Assembly: GCF_030813235.1 (NCBI RefSeq)
Contig: NZ_JAUSUB010000004.1
Span: forward strand, 62,001-126,000
DNA: 64,000 nt
Direction: 5' to 3'
From: Cytobacillus purgationiresistens
GTDB taxonomy: Bacteria; Bacillota; Bacilli; Bacillales; Cytobacillaceae
Numbering within the stretch: the stretch's first letter is position 1; each line of letters starts with the position of its first letter. The notes beneath the pieces were generated by a model. It was not told where the DNA came from. It did no database searches and worked only from the letters and a program-made list of their open reading frames with translations. Both the position numbers and the translations under genes were made by a program. Shown here piece after piece: positions 48,899 to 58,008 of this stretch.

Positions 48899-48927
48899 AT
48901 CTTACAATAACATGAGCAGAAAGACAA
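48899..48927 (-). promoter_or_regulatory. SigA-like promoter of the 6S-like RNA
   Basis: On the minus strand TTGTCT, 17 nt, TAAGAT. Predicted transcription start about 48892, at the base of the closing stem. Confidence 0.55.
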
Positions 48928-49051
48928 GTGAATTATATCATTCAGTGAACTCAAGTTTCACTAGCAAGTCCATCACCTCTTAGGCATTATATTTATGCCT
49001 TTTGTTGTTAGATCTCGTTTTGGTGCTAAACCATTGATTTCTAGTAAACGT

Positions 49052-49088
49052 GAAAGATCCCGAAAGCTTCTGCTTCCGGGATCTTTCG
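49052..49088. terminator. Hairpin after efp
   Basis: GAAAGATCCCG / CGGGATCTTTC stem with an inner AAGC/GCTT extension. The T tract on the minus strand is weak. Confidence 0.65.
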
Positions 49089-49095
49089 TTAGCTA

Positions 49096-49653
49096 TTATG
49101 CACGTGAAACATAAGAGCTATCAGTTGTATTGATGATAAGAACATCACCTTGGTTAATAAAGAAAGGAACTTGAACACTTAAACCTGTTTCAAGGATAGC
49201 AGGCTTCGTTCCGCCTGAAGCAGTATCTCCTTTAATACCCGGCTCTGTTTCAGTAACCTCAAGCTCTACTGAATTGGGAAGCTCAACACCTAAAGTTTCA
49301 CTTTGATAAAGCATGATGGAAACTTCCATGTTTTCTTTTAAGAACTTTAATTCATATTCAATCGATGTTGCAGGAAGTTCAATTTGATCATATGATTCTG
49401 TATCCATGAATACGTGCTGATCACCATTTGCATATAAATATTGCATTTTACGGTTGTCAATCTGAGCTTTCCCTACTTTTTCACCTGCACGGAAAGTCTT
49501 TTCTTGAATGGCGCCTGTACGTAGATTACGCAGTTTTGAACGTACGAATGCAGCACCTTTACCAGGCTTTACGTGTTGGAAATCAATGACACGCCAAATG
49601 CCATTATCCACTTCAATTGTTAATCCTGTTCGAAAATCGTTTACTGAAATCAT
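49096..49653 (-). CDS. efp: Translation elongation factor P
   Basis: 185-aa tRNA-shaped factor that rescues ribosomes stalled at polyproline. Three OB-like domains; the modifiable lysine is K32 in [10 protein letters not shown], the position carrying 5-aminopentanol in B. subtilis. The C terminus YVSRA is typical. ATG follows AGGAGGATTTTTGC. It starts 26 nt after papA ends. Confidence 0.96.
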   Translation of the reverse strand: MISVNDFRTGLTIEVDNGIWRVIDFQHVKPGKGAAFVRSKLRNLRTGAIQEKTFRAGEKVGKAQIDNRKMQYLYANGDQHVFMDTESYDQIELPATSIEYELKFLKENMEVSIMLYQSETLGVELPNSVELEVTETEPGIKGDTASGGTKPAILETGLSVQVPFFINQGDVLIINTTDSSYVSRA

Positions 49654-49679
49654 GCAAAAATCCTCCTAATTATCAATCA

Positions 49680-50741
49680 TCAAAGAATAATTAATTCTTT
49701 TGTAGAATCATTTAGTGATTCATTATGATCTTTTGTTATGATCGTATCATCTTCAATCCGCACGCCGCCTAAGCCAGGGACATAAATACCCGGTTCACAA
49801 GTGACAACCATGCCAGGCTCAAGTACGATATCAGACTTCGAAGAAAGCCCAGGCCCTTCATGCACTTCAAGACCTATACCATGACCAGTTGAATGGCCAA
49901 AATGCTCTCCATATCCCTTTTCAGTGATATAATCTCTAGTTAATGCATCAGCTTCTTTACCTGTGATGCCTGGCTTAATCCCTTTCATTCCCCTAAGTTG
50001 AGCCTCTAGGACAATGTCATAGATTTCCTTCATCTTCGGATTAGGTTTTCCTACAGCAAGTGTTCTTGTGATATCGGAAACATATCCATCATAATAAGCT
50101 CCGAAATCCAATGTGACTAACTCACCTTTTTCGATGACTTTCTCACTTGCTACACCATGCGGAAGCGCACCTCGATGGCCAGAAGCGACGATCATATCAA
50201 AAGAAGATGATGTAGCACCAGCTTTTCTCATAAAGAATTCAAGTTCATTCGCAACTTCAATTTCCGTTTTACCCGGTTGTATAAAGTCAAGAATGTGAGT
50301 ATATGCAGCATCTGCAATCCTCGCTGCTTCCTTTAATATCTTAATCTCTGATTCATCCTTAATCAAGCGTAAGTTTTCTATCACACCTGAAACTGGTACC
50401 AATTCTGCCGCAATTGCATTATTAAAAGTTTGATGAGCCGAAAAAGTTACATGATCCTGCTCAAAAGCTAATTTTTTAATTCCAAGCTGCTTAACAACCT
50501 TACCAACCTCATCAGGGATTGAACCAGTATGTTTAACAATCTCGTATCCTTCACATTGCTTGGCCGCTTGCTCAGTATAGCGGAAATCAGTAATGAATAA
50601 TGCTTTTTCTTCACTGATTAACACGACACCTGAAGAACCTGTAAAGCCCGACATATAGCGACGATTATAAGGGCTCGTAATAAGGAATCCGTCAATTCCA
50701 AGTTTTGCGAAATTTGATCGTAGTTTTTGTATTTTTGTCAT
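49680..50741 (-). CDS. papA: Xaa-Pro aminopeptidase (YqhT/PapA)
   Basis: 353-aa M24-family metallopeptidase that removes an N-terminal residue before proline. Metal ligands lie in LDFGAYYDGYVSDITRT (two Asp), GHSTGHGIGLEVHE (His), CEPGIY (Glu) and VRIEDD (Glu). A creatinase-like N-terminal domain is present. The usual order aroQ-papA-efp is kept; it is the gene just upstream of efp. Confidence 0.94.
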   Translation of the reverse strand: MTKIQKLRSNFAKLGIDGFLITSPYNRRYMSGFTGSSGVVLISEEKALFITDFRYTEQAAKQCEGYEIVKHTGSIPDEVGKVVKQLGIKKLAFEQDHVTFSAHQTFNNAIAAELVPVSGVIENLRLIKDESEIKILKEAARIADAAYTHILDFIQPGKTEIEVANELEFFMRKAGATSSSFDMIVASGHRGALPHGVASEKVIEKGELVTLDFGAYYDGYVSDITRTLAVGKPNPKMKEIYDIVLEAQLRGMKGIKPGITGKEADALTRDYITEKGYGEHFGHSTGHGIGLEVHEGPGLSSKSDIVLEPGMVVTCEPGIYVPGLGGVRIEDDTIITKDHNESLNDSTKELIIL

Positions 50742-50759
50742 TAAAATCCTCTCCCTTTA

Positions 50760-51188
50760 TCAATCTTTTAATGCATACACGGCCAATTCATAACCGCGTA
50801 TCCCCAAACCAACAATTTGGCCTCTCGTCACTGCAGAAATGACAGAATGATGGCGAAACTCTTCTCGTGCATGAACATTTGAAATATGTACTTCAATAAC
50901 CGGCACATCTATCGCTGCAATCGCATCTCGGATCGCATAGCTATAATGCGTAAAAGCACCTGGATTTAAAATGACACCATCGAATCGAAGCGCATTCGCT
51001 TCATGCAGCTGATCTATTAAAGCTCCTTCATGATTCGATTGAAAACATGTCACTTCAATACCATTTGTATTGCCTATTTTTTTCACATGACTCTCTAACA
51101 CTTCCAGCGTCTCAGAGCCATATATACCTGGCTCGCGCTGACCTAATAAGTTTAGATTAGGTCCGTTTAAAAGCAAGATTTTTTTCAT
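50760..51188 (-). CDS. aroQ: Type II 3-dehydroquinate dehydratase
   Basis: 142-aa shikimate-pathway enzyme. The flexible active-site loop LNLLGQREPGIYG carries the essential Arg and Tyr. EVHISNVHAREEFRHHS carries the catalytic His and the substrate-binding motif. 18 nt separate it from papA. Confidence 0.96.
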   Translation of the reverse strand: MKKILLLNGPNLNLLGQREPGIYGSETLEVLESHVKKIGNTNGIEVTCFQSNHEGALIDQLHEANALRFDGVILNPGAFTHYSYAIRDAIAAIDVPVIEVHISNVHAREEFRHHSVISAVTRGQIVGLGIRGYELAVYALKD

Positions 51189-51256
51189 ATTGTTTTAACT
51201 CCCGTGAAAAAAGAATGTTCAATAAGAACATTCTATCACAAAATAATTCTTACTCA

Positions 51257-51784
51257 CTACGATTGCGTATCAGTTTGTGTCTGTTTCTCCATCTTTTTTT
51301 GTTTTTTTAACTCATTCGTTTCATATGAGATAGAGTAACCGACGAAAATACCATATAAAAGATAAAGGCAAACGGATGTCATAATGGTATCGCGACTAAG
51401 CTCACTAAAGGCTGAAATCCCTGGAAAAATTGGATTTAAAACGAAGAAAACGAGAAGAAAAATAACAATGCCGTAGCCCGCACCTATCCACATATTTGTA
51501 AACCTGCGCAAGGTAACATAATAAATCAATGCTGCAACAATAGAAATAACACCCATCAACCCAATTGCAATCACTGTTCCAAGCCAGCTATCTTTCCATT
51601 CTCCGATTGTCCACGGTTCTAAAATCACTCTTGGACTGATTTCTGTAAAATTAAGAACATAAGACAAATAACCGACACCGCTCCATAATATCCCGCCTAT
51701 GAAACCAGTTAATACGGTTAATGTCATTAATGACATCGGTTTTTCTCGTTCATTTTGTTCTAATTCTTGATGTTCTTCTCCCAT
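51257..51784 (-). CDS. yqhR: YqhR family membrane protein
   Basis: 175-aa protein with four hydrophobic segments (TVLTGFIGGILWSGVGYLS, WLGTVIAIGLMGVISIVAAL, WIGAGYGIVIFLLVFFVL and TSVCLYLLYGIFVGYSI) between acidic N-terminal and basic C-terminal tails. Position and size match YqhR. No function is known to me. Start supported by GGAGGTGG. Confidence 0.85.
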   Translation of the reverse strand: MGEEHQELEQNEREKPMSLMTLTVLTGFIGGILWSGVGYLSYVLNFTEISPRVILEPWTIGEWKDSWLGTVIAIGLMGVISIVAALIYYVTLRRFTNMWIGAGYGIVIFLLVFFVLNPIFPGISAFSELSRDTIMTSVCLYLLYGIFVGYSISYETNELKKQKKMEKQTQTDTQS

Positions 51785-52154
51785 TTTAATCCACCTCCGC
51801 TTTTATTATGTCCAAAGCCAAACAAACCATTGCATCTTTCACAAAAATTTAATTTTCCGGCTTCTATTTCTTTCATTTTTTAATGATTTTGGAGGTGTTA
51901 AAGACTTTAAGGTAGAATTTAATTGAATAAATGACTTAAAATGATTTCATTCATCCACACTTTTTTATTTTTTTTTTAATATTGATAGTACAAGGGATGT
52001 TAGAATAATATTTTTCTTAAGTAATTATTGCTTTTTTTTAAAAAAATTGGGTAAGATACCTCTGAAGAGTAGACGAGAAAGCTTATCATTTTTTTAAAAA
52101 GGAAGTTTAAAAGCAGAACAAAATGCTCATCATGCTCATAGGGAGGTGGCTTTC
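51785..52154 (+). promoter_or_regulatory. Divergent intergenic region with yqhP promoter
   Basis: On the plus strand TTGATA (51982-51987), 16 nt, AATAAT (52004-52009) is a plausible SigA promoter for yqhP. It leaves an AT-rich leader of about 140 nt containing A/T runs but no clear hairpin. The remainder holds no gene that I can support. Confidence 0.4.
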
Positions 52155-52532
52155 TTGAAAAATCGGATTTCTTTTTATATTGTCTTAGGACTAATCACGC
52201 TTGCATTCCTTGGACTAGGCGTTCAGCTTATTACTAACCCGACCGGTCTTTTCCAAAGCATAGCAATCATCGCTATTATCGCAGCTGTTATTTACTTCGT
52301 CGTGCAGCGAGTGACACGAGCTAATCCCAGTAAACGTGAGCACCGAGCATTTGCACAAGCAGCAAAAAAATCAAAAAGACGGTTTAAAAATAACGAGCAA
52401 GGTCCTGCCAGCAGCCGAAAAGCAAAAGCAGGCTCTCTAACATCCATAAAGAAAACAAAAAGAAACTCTTCTACACATTTAACTGTGATTGAGGGCAAAA
52501 AAGGCAAAAAGAAAAATCGGGCTTCTCTATAG
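52155..52532 (+). CDS. yqhP: SA1362/YqhP family membrane protein
   Basis: 125-aa protein with two transmembrane helices (YIVLGLITLAFLGLGVQLI and SIAIIAIIAAVIYFVV) and a long, very basic C-terminal tail rich in Lys, Arg and Ser, ending in KKKNRASL. The TTG at 52155 is preferred over the GTG at 52146, as GGGAGG lies 8 nt before it. The family is conserved at this locus in Bacillaceae and staphylococci, function unknown. Confidence 0.82.
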   Translation: MKNRISFYIVLGLITLAFLGLGVQLITNPTGLFQSIAIIAIIAAVIYFVVQRVTRANPSKREHRAFAQAAKKSKRRFKNNEQGPASSRKAKAGSLTSIKKTKRNSSTHLTVIEGKKGKKKNRASL

Positions 52533-52549
52533 AAGTCCGATTTTTTTAT
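52513..52549 (+). terminator. Terminator of yqhP
   Basis: AAAATCGGGCTTCT / AGAAGTCCGATTTT (one wobble) with a 4-nt loop, then a T run. It overlaps the stop codon. Confidence 0.88.
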
Positions 52550-52579
52550 GAGAAAGTAAATTTTTTAAGTTAGAAAAAT

Positions 52580-52704
52580 GTCTGGCGCAAGCAGCCTGCC
52601 CCTCGATGGTCTATGGCCAATCCACCCAGAAAGGTAAAGCACACCTTTCCGCGAGGCTCGTCTTATGCTATGCCTTGGCTGAGAAAGGGGCCTGCGCTTT
52701 TCTT
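52580..52704. repeat. Intergenic structured repeat of the Bacillaceae GCGC-AAGC type
   Basis: 125-bp element starting TCTGGCGCAAGCAGCCTG and ending GGGGCCTGCGCTTTTC, so its ends are inverted repeats (GCGCAAGCAG...CCTGCGC). Inside lies CCACCCAGAAAGGT-N6-CACCTTTCC and GGCTCGTCTTATGC. I recognise this pattern as a dispersed intergenic repeat common in Bacillaceae genomes. Only one copy is in this window, so dispersal is from memory, not shown here. Confidence 0.6.
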
Positions 52705-53590
52705 AGTACGTCCATTTTGATAAAAATTCGTTTGCACATTCCCTTCCCAAGGATAATAGATCTGTTTTTCCTTGAGGAGATAATTCGAACTCAGTTGCTA
52801 ATACACCATCAGTTGGAATAAAGATAATATTCTGCTCATGACTCCTAGAGATGTAGCGGGCATCATGTGCATCCTTCATTGTTTCAAAAAGGGCTTCAAA
52901 CATTTGAATCGCATTTTTTATTTTCATAGATGGCCGCTCATTTATTTTATGGCTCAATTTAACCCCTATTACCGGGCGTGTTTTTTTGACATTCTCCTTA
53001 TCAAATAACCACATTGGAAAGTTACTAAGAACACCTCCATCTACGATAATACTTGTTGTGTGACCAGGGCCATGCAATTTGACCGGTTCAAAAAAATAAG
53101 GGAGACTGCAGCTCATCCTAACTGCCTTTGCTACTGAGAAAGTGCCCGGATCAATTTGATAATTGGGTAAATCATCTGGCAATATGACTAAGCGTCCATT
53201 CGTTAAATCAGAAGCAACAATACGTAATGATTGCGGCGGTATATCTGCGAATGTTCTTATCCCTCGTGCCGCAAGCTTATCTTCAATCCACTTTTCAAGT
53301 TCATTTCCCTTATATAGGCCCAGACTCCAATAGAGAAAGAGCCACTTAGCGACAGCTAATGGAATGAATGTTTTACGAGAGTCTAAAAACTTCTTCAAAT
53401 CTAATTCGTCCATCATTCGAGTGATTTCTTCGCTAGAGTAATCAGCAGCAATTAACGCTGCAATGAGTGAACCCGCGCTTGTTCCTGCCACCCGCTTAAA
53501 GCGAAATCCTTGCTTTTCTATTTCCTCATAGGCACCAATCAAAGCAAATCCTTTAATGCCTCCTCCAGAAAACACACCATCTATTTCCAT
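52703..53590 (-). CDS. yqhO: Patatin-like phospholipase family protein (YqhO)
   Basis: 295-aa acyl hydrolase of the patatin/RssA type. Oxyanion hole SGGGIKGFAL, nucleophile Ser in GTSAGSL, catalytic Asp in VDGGVLSNFP. The start is ATG 53590, 5 nt after GGGGTGG; the upstream in-frame start would run through that site. The lipid substrate is unknown. The dispersed repeat abuts its 3' end. Confidence 0.9.
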   Translation of the reverse strand: MEIDGVFSGGGIKGFALIGAYEEIEKQGFRFKRVAGTSAGSLIAALIAADYSSEEITRMMDELDLKKFLDSRKTFIPLAVAKWLFLYWSLGLYKGNELEKWIEDKLAARGIRTFADIPPQSLRIVASDLTNGRLVILPDDLPNYQIDPGTFSVAKAVRMSCSLPYFFEPVKLHGPGHTTSIIVDGGVLSNFPMWLFDKENVKKTRPVIGVKLSHKINERPSMKIKNAIQMFEALFETMKDAHDARYISRSHEQNIIFIPTDGVLATEFELSPQGKTDLLSLGRECANEFLSKWTY

Positions 53591-53771
53591 GCAAGCCACC
53601 CCTATCAATGAACTTACTTATACATTCATAATCAGGATAGCTCGTATATAGTCCGATTTTTTTTCTGGATCATCACATAGTCTTCTTGCGATTCGATTTA
53701 AGTTTTTAGCAGTCAGAGTTCTGTGGGGACGATTAATAGAGATCAAGGATGTACCAAAAGTACAATTAAAA

Positions 53772-53805
53772 AAGCTTGTTGAGAAAAAGGATTCTCAACA
53801 AGCTT
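53772..53805. terminator. Terminator of nrdJ
   Basis: Perfect stem AAGCTTGTTGAGAA / TTCTCAACAAGCTT with a 6-nt loop, then TTTTTTAATT on the minus strand. Confidence 0.9.
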
Positions 53806-53833
53806 AAAAAATATTGCCTATTTACAATTGAAA

Positions 53834-55573
53834 TTATAAACCACATTTCAATTGTGCGTTACAGTTTGTACATGTATTACAGCCGCCAATTTCCTTTACT
53901 TGTCCCTTGCGGCAAACTGGACATGTGTTTCCAACCTCAGAACCAATCGTTACATCAGTGGAACGAAGATCACTGATTGTATCTACGAGTACTACATGTT
54001 GCTTATTCTTTCCTTTATTCTCCAACGCGTCCTCAAATGTATTTTCTTCCGCTTTTAGAGTGAGCACTTGAGAGTCGCGTGAACCATCAACATAGACCGT
54101 TCCGCCTTTTGCTCCGCCGCGATACAGACGCTCATACACTTTTTGAACCTGCTCAACGCTATAACCTTTTGGTGCATTAACCGTTTTGCTGATTGAACTG
54201 TCAATCCAGCGCTGGATTACACACTGAACATCCGCATGTGCCTCAGGCGCAAGGTCCATTGCAGCAATAAACCATTCAGGAAGATTCTCTGCATCTGCTC
54301 CCGGATTTCTATCCAGGTATTCTTGAACGATATCCGCTTTTACTTCAATAAACTTACCAAGACGGCCGCTTCTGAAGTAAGAGAAAGAGAAGTACGGCTC
54401 AAGCCCGGTTGAAACACCGACCATTGTACCAGTTGATCCAGTAGGCGCCACCGTTAATAAATGAGAATTACGAATACCATTTTCTAGAATGGACGTCCTA
54501 ATGTCTTCAGGCATTTTTCCCATAAACCCAGTTTTCGTAAATGCTTCACGGAGCTGATTCGTCTCTTCTTCTGTTTCACCTGTTAAGAACGGGAAACTTC
54601 CCTTTTCTTTCGCAATTTCAACAGATGCACGATAAGCTGTTGTCGCAATCGTTTCAAACACTTTATCTATCAATTGATTGCCTTCTTCTGAGCCATATTC
54701 TGTTTCACAGTAAATGAGCAAATCATGAAGACCCATAACACCCAGGCCAACACGACGCTCACCAAGTGCTTGTTTTTTATTTTCTGCAAGGAAATATGGA
54801 GTGGCATCAATGACGTTATCTTGCATACGCACACCGATTTCTACTGTTTTTGCTAGCTTTTCAAAGTCAACTGTTTTGGTGTCTTTATCTGCCATTTCTG
54901 CTAAATTAACTGCTGCTAGGTTACATACGCTATAAGGTGCTAAAGGTTGTTCTCCACAAGGGTTTGTTGCAACAACTTTTTGGCCATAACTCTTAGCATT
55001 TGTCATATCGTTAGCATTATCTATAAAGAAAATACCCGGCTCTGCAGAATAAGTGGCACAGATATTAATTAAGTTCCAAAGCTCTTTTGCCTTGATTTTT
55101 CGGTAAACACGTACTGGGTGACCAAGCTTTTTCCACTCACGCACGTCGCCAACTTCATGCCATTCTTCATTATAGACTTTCATGCTGTCGGCATCATAGC
55201 TCTCCACATCAGGGAAACGCAGCTCATATTCTGCATCATTTTCAACAGCAGCCATGAATTCTTTCGTTAAACACACTGAAATATTCGCACCTGTTAAAAA
55301 TTCTGAGTTATGAACGGAATAAGTGCCGCCCATTTGCAGCTTTTCTTCTGCATCTTTAAAGATTTTATCATTAAATCCGCCAGATCCTGGAATGGATTGA
55401 TAGTTCATAATCCCTTGGTACATCGCAATTTCTTGCTCTGTGAACGGAGTGAATTTTAATTTTTCTTTCGCATACTTTTTGATCGTTTCATCCTTCGTAT
55501 TCTCAATAAGGAATCGCAGGATTCTTGGGTTTTGCATTTTAGAAATAATAAATTCAATAATATCAGGATGCCA
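53834..55573 (-). CDS. nrdJ: Adenosylcobalamin-dependent ribonucleotide reductase, second exon
   Basis: The 3' exon, 579 codons, of class II ribonucleotide reductase, which makes deoxyribonucleotides with coenzyme B12. Joined to exon 1 it continues ...MIMLAD|WHPDIIEFIISKMQN. It carries NPCGEQPLAPYSVCN (catalytic Asn, Cys, Glu), APTGSTGTMVGVSTG, and a Cys-rich C terminus (CPVCRKG...CTNCNAQLKCG) that should relay electrons from thioredoxin. An apparent start at 55537 (Met) is only an internal codon: the first 12 codons after the splice junction are family sequence. Ends in a strong terminator. Confidence 0.93.
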   Translation of the reverse strand, partial: WHPDIIEFIISKMQNPRILRFLIENTKDETIKKYAKEKLKFTPFTEQEIAMYQGIMNYQSIPGSGGFNDKIFKDAEEKLQMGGTYSVHNSEFLTGANISVCLTKEFMAAVENDAEYELRFPDVESYDADSMKVYNEEWHEVGDVREWKKLGHPVRVYRKIKAKELWNLINICATYSAEPGIFFIDNANDMTNAKSYGQKVVATNPCGEQPLAPYSVCNLAAVNLAEMADKDTKTVDFEKLAKTVEIGVRMQDNVIDATPYFLAENKKQALGERRVGLGVMGLHDLLIYCETEYGSEEGNQLIDKVFETIATTAYRASVEIAKEKGSFPFLTGETEEETNQLREAFTKTGFMGKMPEDIRTSILENGIRNSHLLTVAPTGSTGTMVGVSTGLEPYFSFSYFRSGRLGKFIEVKADIVQEYLDRNPGADAENLPEWFIAAMDLAPEAHADVQCVIQRWIDSSISKTVNAPKGYSVEQVQKVYERLYRGGAKGGTVYVDGSRDSQVLTLKAEENTFEDALENKGKNKQHVVLVDTISDLRSTDVTIGSEVGNTCPVCRKGQVKEIGGCNTCTNCNAQLKCGL

Positions 55574-55894
55574 CGTACATACCGTCCCTTTCAGGATATT
55601 TACGCTGCTTTGCAGCCGGACTAGACTATATCATCACCCTCAGAAAAGTCTGTAGGGGCCGGGCGCTAATGAGAGTTTATTGTTGGGACTCACTCTCTAG
55701 TCGTTGAACCTTCGCCATTACCTTTGCCCAATGACGCTTGGCTGCAGATTGTCCAATGCTTGACATTTTTTAAGCGTTCACGCTCACCGTTTCCAGTCAC
55801 GTTGTCGCATGTCAGCCTCTAAGGATTTCCCTGCAATTCACCCGATTTTCTTGTCATTCATTATCTGAATGACGCGGACTACTGCATCTATTTA
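55574..55894 (-). ncRNA. Group I self-splicing intron in nrdJ
   Basis: 321-nt intron on the minus strand. P1 is formed by exon GCGGAT paired with the internal guide GTCCGC (55874-55879), with the conserved U-G pair at the 5' splice site. Core elements: P AATTGCAGGGAAATCC (about 55825-55840), Q CAATCTGCAGCCAAGC (55736-55751), R GTTCAACGACTAGAG and S GATATAGTC (55624-55632), whose GACTA/TAGTC pair makes P7. P2 is a perfect GTCATTC/GAATGAC hairpin. The intron ends in G just before TGG. No endonuclease gene is inside, so it is unlikely to move by homing unaided. It fits the IA-type introns of Bacillus and its phages. Confidence 0.95.
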
Positions 55895-56713
55895 ATCCGC
55901 TAGCATTATCATTTGCGCACCTCGTCTTGAGCCGCCTTGCTCAACTAAGTGCGTTAGCTTTGCAATATCATCAAGCCATGAAACCGATCCTGATGACTTG
56001 CCATTAACACCTTTTGCCAATGTGTTACGAGGTCTCAAAGTAGAACCGTTTGTGCCAACACCACCGCCGCGTGACATGATTTCCATTACTTGTTTGCGGT
56101 GTTCAGAAATACCTTCTCGAGAGTCTTGTACATACGGCATAACATAGCAGTTAAAGTAAGTAACTTCTGTATCTGCTCCCGCCCCGTATAATACTCGACC
56201 AGCAGGAATAAAGTTTAGGCTTGCAAGCTCTTGGTAAAACTTCTCGAACCATTCCTTTTGCTTTTCTTCTGTTTTTTCAACTGATGCGAGGCCAGTTGCA
56301 TTCCGTTTAGCAATTTGCTCGTAATAAATTTCAAGCGGTTTCTCGATTACATCAAGTGATTTCTTAATTATCCCTGTTTTAGCTTCCTCTGGATCATCAA
56401 GCACACCTCGGTAATCCTCTTCAACCATTACCGTTGCAGACTTGTCTTCCCAGTCAATTTCAACGATATAGCCTAATCCGCGAGCTGGAAACTTAGGATC
56501 CTCCTTGATAGTTAAAACTACGAAATCTCCTGCTGTTAAAGTGACTTTTTCAGTATCTTTGAATGTATATCTGTCCAACATAACAAGACGGGAAACGCCT
56601 TTGTGAGTTAATTTCATCTCCGGAGTAATTGGGTGCACCTGTGGGAATAAGCGGATGTCCTCATTTAATCTCTCAATATTTAGGTTCATTTTTTGTCCAG
56701 TAGCAACAGACAT
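55895..56713 (-). CDS. nrdJ: Adenosylcobalamin-dependent ribonucleotide reductase, first exon
   Basis: 5' exon, 273 codons, from ATG 56713 (AAGGAGTTGTCATA upstream) to GCG GAT at the intron border. It contains the N-terminal region and the start of the barrel with FIPAGRVLYGAG, TYFNCYVMP (redox Cys) and GGGVGTNGSTLRPR. Without splicing, a TAA (the first intron bases) ends translation and leaves a useless fragment. With splicing the protein is 852 aa, as expected for NrdJ. Two NrdR boxes lie upstream, so expression should respond to deoxynucleotide levels. Confidence 0.93.
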
Positions 56714-56827
56714 TATGACAACTCCTTCAATAAATAAAATCTGATTTCTCTATAAAATAATTATATAAATGTATTCTGCCGATGTTTTAGAGAATACCCT
56801 TACGTTATCATATTCAAACATAAAAAA

Positions 56828-56874
56828 TCAATATATAGTGTTCCGATTATTTTCGACACCACTATATATTGTGT
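56828..56874. promoter_or_regulatory. Tandem NrdR boxes upstream of nrdJ
   Basis: Box 1 at 56828-56842 (minus strand ACACTATATATTGA) and box 2 at 56859-56874 (plus strand CCACTATATATTGTGT). Both fit the NrdR-box consensus. Their centres are about 32 bp, three helical turns, apart, the characteristic spacing for this repressor. They lie about 115-160 nt before the start codon. Confidence 0.85.
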
Positions 56875-57171
56875 TTAGTTCGAAAGAAAATAAATTTGTC
56901 AAACATAAAAAAAAGGATAATCTAGAGAAAATGAGAGTTTTGATTGGATTTATGGGATATTCTATTTAATTTTAACCAATTTTGCGGTTTGCACTTTTTT
57001 CTCTCATAGAATTACTAGAATATCAGAAAATGCATAGAAGATGTGCTGGCTAAATAAACCAAGTCGATCAAATACTTAGGCTGAGCTATTCTATCTTTTC
57101 AAAAGCGAGACTCTATCATCACCCAGACCGTGTATCCTATAATCTCCATATCTGGTTAAAAAAATTTGTTT
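56875..57171. other. Intergenic region between lipM and nrdJ
   Basis: About 300 nt of AT-rich DNA holding the distal part of the nrdJ promoter region. I see no gene, no strong hairpin and no clear terminator for lipM. Confidence 0.6.
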
Positions 57172-58008
57172 TTATCTTTTAAAATTCCATTCATCACTTT
57201 CATATCGTTCTCGTGCTAATTTCTCAACATAAGAAAGTTCCTCTTCCGTAAGTTCATAGGGAACTAATTCAATATTCAGACCTTCTTCAAATCCTTTTTT
57301 GAATGCAATTTTCGCTTGATCATATGTGACTTTTTCGCACGTTATCGCATTGATTGCAACAGCCTTACTTTTGAAAGCACGCTGCATCCTCTCTTTCACG
57401 CGATCGCTAGAGTATTTAAATAGGCTGAAAAGTTTGTCCTCATCAATATCAAGCAGAATAGCACCATGCTGCAGGATCACGCCTTTTTGCCTCGTCTGGG
57501 CACTTCCTGCTACCTTCCTGCCTTCCACAACGAGTTCGTACCAGCTCGGTGCATCAAAACAAACAGATGACCTGGGATTCTTTAGCGAATCTTTTTCTTC
57601 GTCTGTTCTTGGCACAGCGAAATATGCTTCCAAGCCTAAGTTATGGAAACCTTTTAAAACCCCTTCGGAAATAACTCTATAAGCCTCTGTAACCGTTTTT
57701 GGCATTTCTGGATGCTCTTCAGGGACAATGACACTATATGTAAGTTCCTGCTCATGCAAGACTCCTCTGCCACCGGTTGGCCGGCGCACAAATCCTAGAC
57801 CATGCCGTTTCACTGCTGCCAAATCGATTTCTTTCTCTGCTTTTTGGAAATAGCCGATAGAAAGCGTACCGGGATTCCAACCATAAAACCTAATAACAGG
57901 TGGCATTTTCCCTTCACTATTCCAATCCAGTAAGGCTTCATCTAAAGCCATATTAAAGGATGGTGAACCCATTCCTGAATCAATAAACCGCCATACTTCT
58001 TTCTTCAT
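57172..58008 (-). CDS. lipM: Octanoyl-[GcvH]:protein transferase LipM
   Basis: 278-aa acyltransferase that moves octanoate from acyl carrier protein to GcvH, the first step of lipoate assembly in Bacillus. LplA/LipB-like fold with [20 protein letters not shown] and catalytic Cys150 in [12 protein letters not shown], the same position as in B. subtilis LipM. It serves the gcv system next door and, through GcvH and LipL, the E2 subunits such as BkdB. Confidence 0.94.
   Translation of the reverse strand: MKKEVWRFIDSGMGSPSFNMALDEALLDWNSEGKMPPVIRFYGWNPGTLSIGYFQKAEKEIDLAAVKRHGLGFVRRPTGGRGVLHEQELTYSVIVPEEHPEMPKTVTEAYRVISEGVLKGFHNLGLEAYFAVPRTDEEKDSLKNPRSSVCFDAPSWYELVVEGRKVAGSAQTRQKGVILQHGAILLDIDEDKLFSLFKYSSDRVKERMQRAFKSKAVAINAITCEKVTYDQAKIAFKKGFEEGLNIELVPYELTEEELSYVEKLARERYESDEWNFKR

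Noticed and set aside
55574..55894. nrdJ as a pseudogene broken by a stop and deletion
   Set aside because: All group I intron core elements and a matching guide sequence are present, and exact removal restores the family sequence across the junction.
56769..56969. 66-codon plus-strand frame upstream of nrdJ
   Set aside because: It covers both NrdR boxes, has no Shine-Dalgarno, and its composition reflects AT-rich intergenic DNA.
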